From Paludibacteraceae bacterium (lineage in GTDB: Bacteria; Bacteroidota; Bacteroidia; Bacteroidales; Paludibacteraceae): a stretch of DNA of 32,138 nucleotides. The translations under genes were made by a program, and so were the position numbers. Below the pieces are notes generated by a model. That model searched no databases and was not told where the DNA came from. It worked only from the letters and a program-made list of their open reading frames with translations. Location of the stretch: contig JAKSNW010000021.1 of assembly GCA_024405895.1 (NCBI GenBank), positions 1-32,138 on the forward strand, written 5' to 3'. This document shows, in pieces, positions 8,597 to 16,768 of this stretch. The stretch's first letter is position 1. Each line of letters opens with the position of its first letter.

Positions 8597-10324
8597 TTAT
8601 TTTCTGTTATCCATTTCCTGCTGGGTTTTTGAACGGAAACGCTCAGGATTTGGTTTAACCAACTCTTTCTCAATATATTCTTGTGGATAACCAGGACGAA
8701 CCACTTTGGCAGGAATATTACCGTTTGAACGGAGGAACTTGCCGTTTTCATCAGTACCTTTTTCGGCGTCGTCAAGGAATTGGACAAAGAGTTTCTCTGC
8801 CATCTGCTTCCAAGCCTTAGTTGCTTTTTCTGCTTGTTTGCATGAGAAGTTGGTAATCATGTTGTCGATAGCACGGATATCTGGAACAGCAATGAGTTCG
8901 CGACCTTTTTCGTCAACAGCTTTGATTTCGTTGAGGAAGTAAGCGTCCCATTTGTCCTGCTCAGCCTTAACATAAGGAATCAAACGTGAGTAACGTGCAT
9001 AAACCATCTGACCAAGCCAGTTGTTGATCCAGAAAGCTGATGTCCAAGAGAGGTCAAGCAAAGAACCATTGTTTTCAGAGAAGCACTCAGGAACAGATTT
9101 CATACCACAGTACATTGGAACATAGCATGAAACAGTTGCATCGTCAACACCGAACCAAAGGATACCACCAACGTGGTCAGGAAGCCAATCGCGCATTTGA
9201 GCTACGAATGAGAAACCGGTCTGTTGTGTTGCAACTGGACGTTCGTGATAGTACTCTTTACCATTCTTGGCAGTATAGGTCAGAGGAGTGTTGCGATATG
9301 GAGAACCGAAAGCACCAGAACCCATGCCTGTAGTCATGTCGAGTGGTGTGCCTTCATAGTGGTCGCGCATGAAGTTCTTCATGTCTGTTACAGAGATTTT
9401 TCTGTTAGGTTTAATCCACAAAGGCATACGTTCTTTCACTTCACCGTTGATGTAAGGGAGGTAGCGATGAGCATCAGAAGAAACCTTATTGAAGAAAGAC
9501 CAAACACGAGCTTCGCAGAAACGGATGCCACCCCAATCGAGTGGGTTGTAAGTATCAGAGAAGCTGAAATCTTTATCGGCACCTTTGAAGTAACCTTTTG
9601 CACGAGCAAATGAGATAACGTCTTCAGCATAAACGCAGTTGATAGTTGTATCGTTGATACGGTTCATGTGACGGCTGCTGATACTATGTTTGCTGGTTTT
9701 CTCAGTTGGGAAGGTGGTGATACGAGCTTGGTTAGCGTGAGCTGCAACACAGTCTGAAGGGATGAGACGTGCTACCCAAACAGCACCTTTGTTGCCAACA
9801 CCTTTACCAATCATCTCCATGATCCAGATTTCGTTAGGGTCTGCAATAGAGAATGATTCGCCAGAGCTATAGTAGCCGTACTCAGCTACGAGGTCAGTCA
9901 TGATACGGATAGCTTCACGGGCGGTACGTGAACGTTGGAGTGCGATGTAAATCAAGCTTCCGTAGTCAATGATACCAGTGGTGTCAATCAACTCTTCACG
10001 GCCTGTGAAGGTGGTTTCGCCGATAGCAACCTGATACTCGTTGATATTACCTACAACGTTATAGGTACGTGGAGCCTCTTTGATTTGACCGAGGTACTTG
10101 TTGGTGTCCCACTCGTAAACATCACGCATTACACCTGGCTGATGAACAGCAGCAGGATAGTGGGTCAATGAGCCGAACAACCAGTAGGAGTCAGCTGCAT
10201 AGGAAATCATGGTTGAGCCGTCTGCAGACGCTTTCTTGCCAACAAGAAAGTTAGTGCAGGCATTGGCTGCTGTGGCACCTAAGCAAAGGATTGCCACCAA
10301 AATAAGATACTGTACTTTTTTCAT
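8597..10324 (-). CDS. Secreted C69-family dipeptidase
   Basis: This is an Ntn-hydrolase of peptidase family C69 (formerly U34, PepD-like), which cleaves dipeptides with broad specificity. The N-terminus MKKVQYLILVAILCL is a signal peptide ending in ANA. The next residue, Cys23 in CTNFLVGKKAS, matches the position of the N-terminal catalytic nucleophile of this family. Removal of the signal peptide could therefore directly expose the active cysteine. Further family features are DGSTMISYAAD, NVVGNINEYQVAIGETT and DPNEIWIMEMIGKG. The 575 residues are typical of Bacteroidetes members. The gene lies 53 bases after tamL and 30 before dcp with no promoter or terminator seen between them, suggesting one transcript. 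Confidence 0.92.
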   Translation of the reverse strand: MKKVQYLILVAILCLGATAANACTNFLVGKKASADGSTMISYAADSYWLFGSLTHYPAAVHQPGVMRDVYEWDTNKYLGQIKEAPRTYNVVGNINEYQVAIGETTFTGREELIDTTGIIDYGSLIYIALQRSRTAREAIRIMTDLVAEYGYYSSGESFSIADPNEIWIMEMIGKGVGNKGAVWVARLIPSDCVAAHANQARITTFPTEKTSKHSISSRHMNRINDTTINCVYAEDVISFARAKGYFKGADKDFSFSDTYNPLDWGGIRFCEARVWSFFNKVSSDAHRYLPYINGEVKERMPLWIKPNRKISVTDMKNFMRDHYEGTPLDMTTGMGSGAFGSPYRNTPLTYTAKNGKEYYHERPVATQQTGFSFVAQMRDWLPDHVGGILWFGVDDATVSCYVPMYCGMKSVPECFSENNGSLLDLSWTSAFWINNWLGQMVYARYSRLIPYVKAEQDKWDAYFLNEIKAVDEKGRELIAVPDIRAIDNMITNFSCKQAEKATKAWKQMAEKLFVQFLDDAEKGTDENGKFLRSNGNIPAKVVRPGYPQEYIEKELVKPNPERFRSKTQQEMDNRK

Positions 10325-10377
10325 AATGTACTTTATTTATTAGTTATTATTTTCTCTAACAGATATTTAATCATTAC

Positions 10378-12648
10378 TTAGAACGGATAGCCGACAGCAA
10401 AGTTAAAGGCCACATCGTCTCTGAACTTAAGATTGGTTCGCCATCGTTCCCGTTGTGTAGCATAGCTTGGATCGAAAAGTTTTACGCCCATGTCAACACG
10501 TAGCACAAAGAACGAGAAGTCAAGACGCAAGCCAAGACCATAGCTGCAAGCCAATTGTTTATAGAACTCATTCCAAAGGAACTGACCTCCAGGTTGCTCA
10601 GGATAATCTCGGATGGTCCAGATGTTACCTGCATCAACAAAGACGGCAGCATGAAGCTTCCAGAAGAGTTTCAGACGAGCTTCAAGGTTTAAGACCAGTT
10701 TGATATCACCTGACTGGTTCATAAAGTCAATCTTAGAGAATTGGTTTTTATAGGAACCTGGACCAAGTCCACTGCTAACACCCCAACCTCTAACACTGTT
10801 TGCACCACCGATAATGAAACGTTCCTCGTAAGGAACAATGGTGGCATTGCCGTAAGGGACGACAACACCAAGACTCGTATGGAACACCAGACTATTACGA
10901 TCTGAGAACGGATGGTTGTAGACAAAGTCGAACTCTGCCTTTGCATATTGCGAGTAGCGGGTGTTGAAAATCTTATATCCACCATCTTCAGAAGGTTTCT
11001 GATGGAAGAGTTTGCTCATGCCGTAAAGGAAATTGCCTGCTGTTCTTACTGAACCACGAATAACGTAATAGTCGCTGACACGCGATTCACTGCGTTTATT
11101 GGAATAGGATATACCGAATCCCATACGCATAATAAGGTGGTCTTCGTAACTAAATCTAATCGTAGACGACGGTCCAAGGTATTTCTCTTTGAACGCCTCG
11201 TCTAACCAAGGCAAATAGATATAGCTGATATCCAACAAGTCGAAGGTATAGTTAGCTCGACGATAACGCCAAGCATAACGCATAGAAGCGTTGGCAATGT
11301 TACGGGTATATTGAGGTCGGTGCTGATAGTCATAACTGATGGAGAAATCCGTAGTACCACCCGAATGGCGACGGAAATCACGTGAGGCAGGCAACCAGAC
11401 GGAAGGAATACTCAACGAAGTACTTCCGCCCAGAGTGAAAGCGTGAAGGATAGACCCCACTTTACCCATCATCTCATACGAACCATGAGCACCAATTTTG
11501 AATGTCTCAGCGCCATGGAAGATGTTCTTGTTGACATAGTCGATATTGGCACCGATACCGATGTTACCGTCGGAGTTTGTGCCCTCAAGTTCTATGGTAT
11601 ATCCATGTCGTTTTTCCTGAGAGATATAGATGACGCAGCGTAACAGACTGTCAGCCACATCTTCAAAAGAGACACTCACATATTGTACGGCATAGAGGCT
11701 ACTAAGGTTTTCATAGGTACGCTGTACACTACGTTCGTTGTAAAGTGAGCGTGGACGAACGGAGATTTTTTCTGCCAACATATTGGCACGGAAGGCATGT
11801 CTCGGACTGTCATAGATAATCGTGACACCATCCATAAAGACTGTGTCAGCTTCAGGCATTTGGCTATTGCGTCCTGAGTAACAATAGATAACGATATCTT
11901 CTACGGTCTTACGGCGGAAAATGACCTCTTTGACGGAGTCGATGGTGTATTGTGGCTGAAGCGCCATGATGACACCAACGCGGTTGTCGCCCAAGGTTGT
12001 ATCTGCCAAGAAACCAACCCATTCTTTCTGGAAGTTGTAGTAGCCGCGACGGCGAAGAATACGGGTGATTCGCTCACGTTCCGCATTCAACAAGTCAATG
12101 TCAAACAGTTCGCCAGGCTGAATGGCGTTTTTATCGTCTTCCTTGACATAACTATTTGCCAACGAGTCGGATATGTATATCGAATAATCGTTGATGACAT
12201 ACGGCTCATTGGTGAGGATGGAATAGAACACGTTGGTCTTACGACGTTTGGTCTTGGTGTTCACATCCACTTGGGCATTCCAATAGCCTTTGTTGTGCAT
12301 GGCTTTTGTCAGGTTCTCCACCGAAGACTCTGTCAGTTTAGGGTCATAAATCACTGGTGGTTCGCCCACTTTTCGCAGCCAACGGTTGCGCCATTTCGTT
12401 GTATCTGGTTTTGAAGAGCTGTAAAGTGCAAGTTTTATGCGCGCAATGCTCCAAAAATAATTGTTTGGTGATTGAAGAACATAACTGCTCAAATCGTCAA
12501 CCTCAACTTCCGGATTATCGATTTTAATTTTGTTTCTGTTCAGCAATGTCTGATTTTCTGGCACATAGCGGGTGAGACTGCAGCTGGAGAGCAACAGAAC
12601 AATCAGGCAGCAAAGCACTGAAACACTATGTTTAAGCAGACGTAGCAC
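10378..12648 (-). CDS. tamL: TamL-like lipoprotein of the BamA/TamA outer-membrane family
   Basis: The 756-residue protein belongs to the Omp85 superfamily. It has POTRA-like domains in the N-terminal half (for example NRITRILRRRGYYNF-type helices at about 180-210), then a C-terminal 16-strand barrel. The barrel loop-6 motif VRGW is at residues 619-622, and the protein ends in an aromatic residue (VGYPF), as outer-membrane barrels do. The N-terminus LLLSSC23 is a lipobox, so it should be lipid-anchored. A lipobox on a TamA relative is the hallmark of Bacteroidetes TamL. Its expected role is outer-membrane protein or lipid transport with TamB, which is not in this window. The start is GTG at 12648, because an in-frame stop lies two codons upstream. 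Confidence 0.88.
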   Translation of the reverse strand: MLRLLKHSVSVLCCLIVLLLSSCSLTRYVPENQTLLNRNKIKIDNPEVEVDDLSSYVLQSPNNYFWSIARIKLALYSSSKPDTTKWRNRWLRKVGEPPVIYDPKLTESSVENLTKAMHNKGYWNAQVDVNTKTKRRKTNVFYSILTNEPYVINDYSIYISDSLANSYVKEDDKNAIQPGELFDIDLLNAERERITRILRRRGYYNFQKEWVGFLADTTLGDNRVGVIMALQPQYTIDSVKEVIFRRKTVEDIVIYCYSGRNSQMPEADTVFMDGVTIIYDSPRHAFRANMLAEKISVRPRSLYNERSVQRTYENLSSLYAVQYVSVSFEDVADSLLRCVIYISQEKRHGYTIELEGTNSDGNIGIGANIDYVNKNIFHGAETFKIGAHGSYEMMGKVGSILHAFTLGGSTSLSIPSVWLPASRDFRRHSGGTTDFSISYDYQHRPQYTRNIANASMRYAWRYRRANYTFDLLDISYIYLPWLDEAFKEKYLGPSSTIRFSYEDHLIMRMGFGISYSNKRSESRVSDYYVIRGSVRTAGNFLYGMSKLFHQKPSEDGGYKIFNTRYSQYAKAEFDFVYNHPFSDRNSLVFHTSLGVVVPYGNATIVPYEERFIIGGANSVRGWGVSSGLGPGSYKNQFSKIDFMNQSGDIKLVLNLEARLKLFWKLHAAVFVDAGNIWTIRDYPEQPGGQFLWNEFYKQLACSYGLGLRLDFSFFVLRVDMGVKLFDPSYATQRERWRTNLKFRDDVAFNFAVGYPF

Positions 12649-12678
12649 GCGCTAAGATACACTATTAGAAAATTGCCA

Positions 12679-12686
12679 CAAATATA
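12679..12686 (-). promoter_or_regulatory. Candidate -7 box for tamL
   Basis: TATATTTG on the minus strand matches TAnnTTTG and would give a leader of about 24 bases to the GTG start. I see no matching -33 box. It is back to back with the promoter of the plus-strand methyltransferase gene. Confidence 0.4.
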
Positions 12687-12707
12687 TGAAATTCAAATGA
12701 AATAACG

Positions 12708-12715
12708 TACCTTTG
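12708..12715 (+). promoter_or_regulatory. Candidate -7 box for the SpoU methyltransferase gene
   Basis: TACCTTTG matches the -7 consensus exactly and lies 23 bases before the ATG at 12739. A -33 box at the right distance is not evident. Confidence 0.5.
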
Positions 12716-12738
12716 TACGGACAAATAATCACATCAAC

Positions 12739-13497
12739 ATGTCACTTTCTAAAGCCAAATGCAAATTGATTAACTCGCTGCACATGAAAAAATTCCGCAA
12801 CGAGCACCAACTCTTTGTTGCCGAAGGGAGAAAACTCGTCTCGGAACTTCTGCCACATTTCGTATGCCGACTATTGGCAAGGACAGACGAGCCGTTTGCC
12901 AACGAAGGCAACTGCAGAATCAGCGAGACAATTGTGGTGGAAGATGCCAGCGAACTGAAAGCCGCGTCTTCTCTCATGACACCTCCAACGGCAATCGCTC
13001 TGTTTGAGATTCCGCAACGCGAGTTGAAGATTGAGCAGTTGACAGCGAAACTCACGCTTGCACTTGACGACGTGCAAGACCCAGGCAACTTGGGCACTAT
13101 CATACGCACTGCCAACTGGTTTGGCATTGAGAATATCATCTGTAGTCCAGGATGTGCCGATGTGTTCAACCCGAAAGTTGTTCAGGCCACAATGGGAGCG
13201 TTGGCTCATGTAAACATCATATACACAGAGCTTCTGCCTATTATCAAGCACTACGAGGAAAAGAACGTTCCTGTTTATGGCACATTATTGGACGGCAAGA
13301 ACATCTACGAGACACCTCTTTGCAACGGACTTATCATTATGGGCAACGAAGGCAATGGCATTTCAGAAGCCATCAAGCCACATATCACTGCTCCACTCTT
13401 CATTCCAAGTTATGCCAACGGAATGGTAACTGAGTCGCTGAATGTAGCCATTGCCACAGCTATTACCTGTGCTGAGTTTCGTCGCCGAGGTATTTAG
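12739..13497 (+). CDS. SpoU/TrmH-family RNA 2'-O-methyltransferase
   Basis: The enzyme transfers a methyl group from SAM to a ribose 2'-OH in tRNA or rRNA. The SPOUT (trefoil knot) domain fills about residues 107-247 and has all three motifs: DVQDPGNLGTIIRTAN (111-126, with the catalytic Arg), MGNEGNGIS (201-209) and ESLNVAIATAI (232-242). The N-terminal part (about 1-95, with FVAEGRKLVSELL) looks like the substrate-binding extension of RlmB/TrmH-like proteins. The exact RNA target cannot be told from sequence. The gene is divergent from tamL, with only 90 bases between them, and ends at a strong terminator at 13531-13558. Confidence 0.93.
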   Translation: MSLSKAKCKLINSLHMKKFRNEHQLFVAEGRKLVSELLPHFVCRLLARTDEPFANEGNCRISETIVVEDASELKAASSLMTPPTAIALFEIPQRELKIEQLTAKLTLALDDVQDPGNLGTIIRTANWFGIENIICSPGCADVFNPKVVQATMGALAHVNIIYTELLPIIKHYEEKNVPVYGTLLDGKNIYETPLCNGLIIMGNEGNGISEAIKPHITAPLFIPSYANGMVTESLNVAIATAITCAEFRRRGI

Positions 13498-13530
13498 ACA
13501 GACAAAAACCACAGACTCACCCGTAACACC

Positions 13531-13558
13531 AAAGCACTGTTTTACAAGACAGTGCTTT
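13531..13558 (+). terminator. Terminator of the SpoU methyltransferase gene
   Basis: A perfect ten-base stem, AAAGCACTGT with ACAGTGCTTT, has an eight-base loop and ends in a T run (to 13560). It lies 34 bases after the stop codon. Confidence 0.93.
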
Positions 13559-13609
13559 TTATTTTCTGTTTAAGTCAAAGTACAACATCCCCAAAAGTCT
13601 TCCACCACA

Positions 13610-13631
13610 AAAGCCGTTCTAAAACGGCTTT
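13610..13631. other. Perfect short hairpin in the intergenic region
   Basis: AAAGCCGTT (13610-13618) pairs perfectly with AACGGCTTT (13623-13631) around a four-base loop. It follows the strong terminator by about 50 bases and directly precedes the 41-bp array. It may be a second terminator or part of the repeat element. Confidence 0.6.
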
Positions 13632-13638
13632 CTACGAC

Positions 13639-13827
13639 TTGATTTTGTAAATCTACAAATGCCGACTCTCATTTCCAAAATCAAAATGGCAGTCGAGAAA
13701 TGTAGACTCTCATTTCCAAAATTAAAATGGCAGTCGAGAAATGCCGACTCTCATTTCCAAAATTAAAATGGCAGTCGAGAAATGTAGACTCTCATTTCCA
13801 AAATTAAAATACGAGTCTACATTTGTA
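13639..13827. repeat. Second 41-bp-period array with alternating units
   Basis: The core word GACTCTCATTTCC recurs at 13664, 13705, 13746 and 13787, exactly 41 bases apart. The two bases before it alternate CC, TA, CC, TA, so the true higher-order period is 82. The last unit ends in GAGTCTACAT, the exact reverse complement of the ATGTAGACTC that begins it. The array is led by a module (13639-13684) in which TTGATTTT pairs with AAAATCAA and which contains TCTACAAATG. A close relative of this module occurs at the right edge of the window. This array fills most of the 441-base gap between the methyltransferase and cargo genes. I see no gene in it. Confidence 0.9.
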
Positions 13828-13886
13828 GATGTTAACGAACACTAATTTTTCAAAGTACTTTTGGTTTACTCATGCATATACAACAA

Positions 13887-13920
13887 AAAAAAGAGAGGCT
13901 CCGAAGAGTCTCTCTTTTTT
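13887..13920 (-). terminator. Terminator of the T9SS cargo gene
   Basis: AAAAAAGAGAG (13887-13897) pairs with CTCTCTTTTTT (13910-13920). On the minus strand this gives a stem followed by a T run, 19 bases after the cargo stop codon. Confidence 0.85.
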
Positions 13921-13938
13921 ATGATTGTTGGTATTATA

Positions 13939-14853
13939 TTATTTTACTACCAAACGGCTCTCTTTTTCACCGGCTTTTACTACATAAACGCCGCTCTCAA
14001 GGCTTGATACGTTCAAAGTACCGTTAGCCATTTGTGAGAGAACGAGACGGCCTGTTACATCGTAGACATTTACCATTTCATTGTTGATGCCAACGAGAGT
14101 GACAACGTCAACAGCCGGGTTAGGTACGATTTCAAATGTTTCAACGGTTGCGTTTTCTACAGCGGTCTCTTCACCTGGTTCGTCAGGATTATCAGGACCT
14201 ACAGAAGTTCCTGCTACTGAGATTTCGTCAATCATAAGAACATATTGATCTGAGCAGTTGTAGTGACGGATAGCAATGCGGAATGATTGATTGGTCCATG
14301 AAGCCAAAGACACACTATGATTTACCCAAGCATCAGAAGACAAGGTTTCCTCATAAACCTTGTTGGCAGCTGTAGGGTTGTTTACAAAAGTGGTAAGATC
14401 TGTTGTTGTTGGGATAATATAAACAGCATAGTTCTCCATCGAGAAATCAGGGTCGATAGCAGAAGCATACCAAGACAAAGCGGTAGCACCAGCAGGGATT
14501 ATAGGACTAATCAGCCAGTTGTCTGGATACAGAGGCTCGTATTCATATTCATCATAAGAAACAGAGATTACGAGCGGGTCAGTCACGCCAAGTACACCAT
14601 GGAGTTCTGGAGAAAAAAGGGTGTCATTGGGATCCCAAAGATACCAAGGGAATTCGTCTCCATCTTTGTCGATAGAAAACCAGTTGGTGTATGCACCTGG
14701 CACATCAAAGTGCTCAGTCCAAGGCAATGTTACAGTAGTATTGCTTGGCAGAGAAGCATCAAAGGTATAACCATAGTAATCCAATGTTTGAGCAAATGAT
14801 GTTGCTGTCATAGCCACCAAAAGAGCTACTAAAAGAGTAATTTTTTTCATCAT
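13939..14853 (-). CDS. Secreted T9SS cargo with choice-of-anchor-like domain and type A sorting domain
   Basis: The 304-residue protein starts with a signal peptide (about 1-22, ending FAQ). The middle (about 40-215) resembles the jelly-roll choice-of-anchor J/cleaved adhesin fold, with NWFSIDKDGDEFPW, DNWLISPIIP and a C-terminal LMIDEISVAG strand. Residues 237-304 are a type A T9SS sorting domain: IVPNPAVDVVTL, NVYDVTGRLV and the ending GVYVVKAGEKESRLVVK. It should be exported by Sec and then moved across the outer membrane by the PorKLMN machine encoded next door. The linker between the domains is acidic and proline-rich. There is no catalytic domain, so a surface binding or adhesion role is likely. 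Two adjacent ATG codons (14853, 14850) could start it. Confidence 0.9.
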   Translation of the reverse strand: MMKKITLLVALLVAMTATSFAQTLDYYGYTFDASLPSNTTVTLPWTEHFDVPGAYTNWFSIDKDGDEFPWYLWDPNDTLFSPELHGVLGVTDPLVISVSYDEYEYEPLYPDNWLISPIIPAGATALSWYASAIDPDFSMENYAVYIIPTTTDLTTFVNNPTAANKVYEETLSSDAWVNHSVSLASWTNQSFRIAIRHYNCSDQYVLMIDEISVAGTSVGPDNPDEPGEETAVENATVETFEIVPNPAVDVVTLVGINNEMVNVYDVTGRLVLSQMANGTLNVSSLESGVYVVKAGEKESRLVVK

Positions 14854-14874
14854 ATAAAAGATAAATTGTTTGTA

Positions 14875-14922
14875 TGGGCTCTAAAGTTTTTTTGTCTGAC
14901 GATATAGATGAAACAGAGCCCA
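14875..14922 (-). promoter_or_regulatory. Leader stem-loop of the cargo gene
   Basis: TGGGCTCT (14875-14882) is the exact reverse complement of AGAGCCCA (14915-14922). GTTT/AAAC can extend the stem past a three-base bulge. It lies 21 bases upstream of the start codon, within the presumed 5' untranslated region. A role in mRNA stability or translation control is inference. Confidence 0.55.
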
Positions 14923-15055
14923 CAGTTCCATCCATAAGGTATACTTTGTCTGCTGGAGTTGTATAACACATCAACAGATTCGGGTGTAAAAGTACATCTT
15001 TTACCTTATTCAACAGTAAGGCTGCAAGAACATTTTTTCAACATTCCGCATAAAA

Positions 15056-15091
15056 AAAGTCGCTCTGCAGCAGGAATTGCAGAACGACTTT
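15056..15091 (-). terminator. Terminator of the OmpA-family gene
   Basis: AAAGTCG pairs with CGACTTT and, inside, CTGCA with TGCAG. On the minus strand a run of seven T residues follows. It lies 21 bases past the stop codon. Confidence 0.88.
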
Positions 15092-15112
15092 ATATATTGT
15101 ATGGTCGTTAGA

Positions 15113-16558
15113 TTAGCGAACCAATACCATGTCGGTACGACGGTTTGGCAAGTAATCTTTGGTTGGACCAGCTACAGCGCCGTGGCCTTGAACCAAAACG
15201 ATTCTGTCAGCAGAAACACCATATTGTTTTACCAAAGCATCGCGAACGATTTTAGCACGACGCTCTGAGAGTTTCTGGTTAGCATATTGAGGAACGCCTT
15301 GTTCGTCGCAATAACCGTGGATCTCAAGTTTGAGTTCTGGGTTGTTGTAGAGAACACGAGCAGCTTTAGCCATTTCAGCGTGAGCAGCATCGTTCAAGTC
15401 GTTCTTAGCTGTTACGAAGTAGATTGAAGCGAATGTTTCGTCAGTAGCAACAGTTGCTTTGTCAATTGGTTCACCGTAGTAGTTAACTGGTGTGCCTTTT
15501 GGAGTGTTAGGGTGACGGTCGCGGATATCAGGTACACCGTCCTCATCTGAGTCACGGAGTTTGTCCATATCATCCTCGAGAGCTTTAACACGTGGTTTCA
15601 AATCGTTAACGTCGTCTTCGAGAGCCTTAACGCGTGGTTCGAGGCTATCCAAACGAGCAGCATTGCGACGAGCCAATTCAGCACCAATTTCTGGTTCCCA
15701 TTGACACATTGACATGTTGCGAACGTGGTTGCGGTTTTTGTGTTTTGCGCTACCGATGTTCCAACGGAGACCGAGACCAGCATAAGCTACGTTATCATTG
15801 GTGTTACCTTTGATAGCCATCTCGTATGAATCCTGGTGGTGGAAACGATAGTTTACAGCAAGAAGGATAGCCAACCAATCAGTTGGAGTGTACTCAACGG
15901 TGGTACCTACACCTACGCTGATAGAACGACCTTTTTTGTCTTCTCTCCAAAGGATGTTAGGGTTAGTTGTTGAACCATCTTCAAGAGTAAGTTCATCAAT
16001 CTTATTTTCAAATTTTTCGTCTTCAAATGCCTCTACATTGTAGAAAGATACACCCATATCAACATTCATGTACCAGTTCCATGTCTGACGACGGCAACGA
16101 TAGAACATGTTCAACATGTTGAGTGAAACACCTAAAGCAGCTTCGTGGTTAACACCTTTGAAATACAAAGGATTGCCCTGAGAAGCGCCAAAGATTGTGC
16201 CATGGCTAGCAGAGTCGAAGTTTCTGTAAGTAGATACGCCAGCATAAGGGTTGTAGAAATAGTTGGCATAGATACCCCAGATTGGGTTGAATGTGTACTC
16301 TACGTTGGCATTGAGTGAGAATTTCACATCACCACGTGGCCAAATAACGTTGAAGTTTTGTCTTTGGTCACCATCAAAGAGACCAACACCGGCATTGAGC
16401 ATCAAAGACCAGTGATTTGCACGTACGCGATAGCCAGTAACAGTGAAGTTAGTTGAATCAGGTTCGATTCTCTCAATCTTCACTTGCTCTTTGCGTTCAG
16501 CGAACAGCGATGTTGCGCAGAAAAGGAGCGACAACAAAAGCAAAGTTGATTTTTTCAT
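15113..16558 (-). CDS. OmpA-family outer-membrane protein
   Basis: The 481-residue protein has four visible parts. These are a signal peptide (1-20, ending LFA), a beta-barrel-like region (about 45-275), a coiled coil with two PRVKALEDD heptad blocks (about 302-335), and a calcium-binding-type thrombospondin-3-like segment starting at Asp336 (DSDEDGVPDIRDRHP) that leads into the OmpA C-terminal peptidoglycan-binding domain (about 372-481, with IHGYCDEQG and NQKLSERRAKIV). It should tie the outer membrane to the cell wall. It follows porN by 210 bases but has its own -7 box and is separated by a terminator, so it is not part of the por transcript. Its leader contains a long stem-loop. A link to T9SS assembly is only suggested by position. 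Confidence 0.9.
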   Translation of the reverse strand: MKKSTLLLLSLLFCATSLFAERKEQVKIERIEPDSTNFTVTGYRVRANHWSLMLNAGVGLFDGDQRQNFNVIWPRGDVKFSLNANVEYTFNPIWGIYANYFYNPYAGVSTYRNFDSASHGTIFGASQGNPLYFKGVNHEAALGVSLNMLNMFYRCRRQTWNWYMNVDMGVSFYNVEAFEDEKFENKIDELTLEDGSTTNPNILWREDKKGRSISVGVGTTVEYTPTDWLAILLAVNYRFHHQDSYEMAIKGNTNDNVAYAGLGLRWNIGSAKHKNRNHVRNMSMCQWEPEIGAELARRNAARLDSLEPRVKALEDDVNDLKPRVKALEDDMDKLRDSDEDGVPDIRDRHPNTPKGTPVNYYGEPIDKATVATDETFASIYFVTAKNDLNDAAHAEMAKAARVLYNNPELKLEIHGYCDEQGVPQYANQKLSERRAKIVRDALVKQYGVSADRIVLVQGHGAVAGPTKDYLPNRRTDMVLVR

Positions 16559-16610
16559 AAAATACTGTATGAATGATTATTTAGTAATTTCCAAATATCA
16601 CACTTAAATC

Positions 16611-16658
16611 TCTCATATTGAGCACAATTAAACAAGCGCTTGTGTGTGCAATATGAGA
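16611..16658 (-). promoter_or_regulatory. Strong stem-loop in the ompA-like leader
   Basis: TCTCATATTG (16611-16620) is the exact reverse complement of CAATATGAGA (16649-16658). The stem can continue with GCACA/TGTGC after a two-base bulge, and the loop contains the perfect palindrome ACAAGCGCTTGT (16632-16643). The -7 box at 16673-16680 puts this fold at the extreme 5' end of the mRNA. Confidence 0.7.
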
Positions 16659-16672
16659 ATCTAATGAGTGTG

Positions 16673-16680
16673 CAAATATA
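16673..16680 (-). promoter_or_regulatory. Candidate -7 box for the OmpA-family gene
   Basis: TATATTTG on the minus strand fits TAnnTTTG and would start transcription near 16666, just before the stem-loop. No clear -33 box is present. Confidence 0.5.
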
Positions 16681-16714
16681 CAAAAAGTTTCAATACTATG
16701 ATACATAAGTAAAA

Positions 16715-16749
16715 AAAAACTCCAACAAGATAATCTTGCTGGAGTTTTT
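16715..16749 (-). terminator. Terminator of the por operon
   Basis: ACTCCA/TGGAGT and CAAG/CTTG form a stem with one mismatch and a five-base loop. On the minus strand it is followed by nine T residues. It lies about 20 bases after the porN stop codon. Confidence 0.88.
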
Positions 16750-16768
16750 ATGATTAAAACCTATAGGA

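Noticed and set aside
13639-13827. Regular repeats that could suggest a CRISPR array
   Set aside because: The whole 41-bp unit is repeated, with no unique spacers, and no cas gene is in the window. The same holds for the array at 1-300.
14759-15013. Minus-strand 84-codon ORF upstream of and overlapping the cargo gene
   Set aside because: It runs into the cargo signal-peptide region in another frame and covers the leader stem-loop; no recognisable product.
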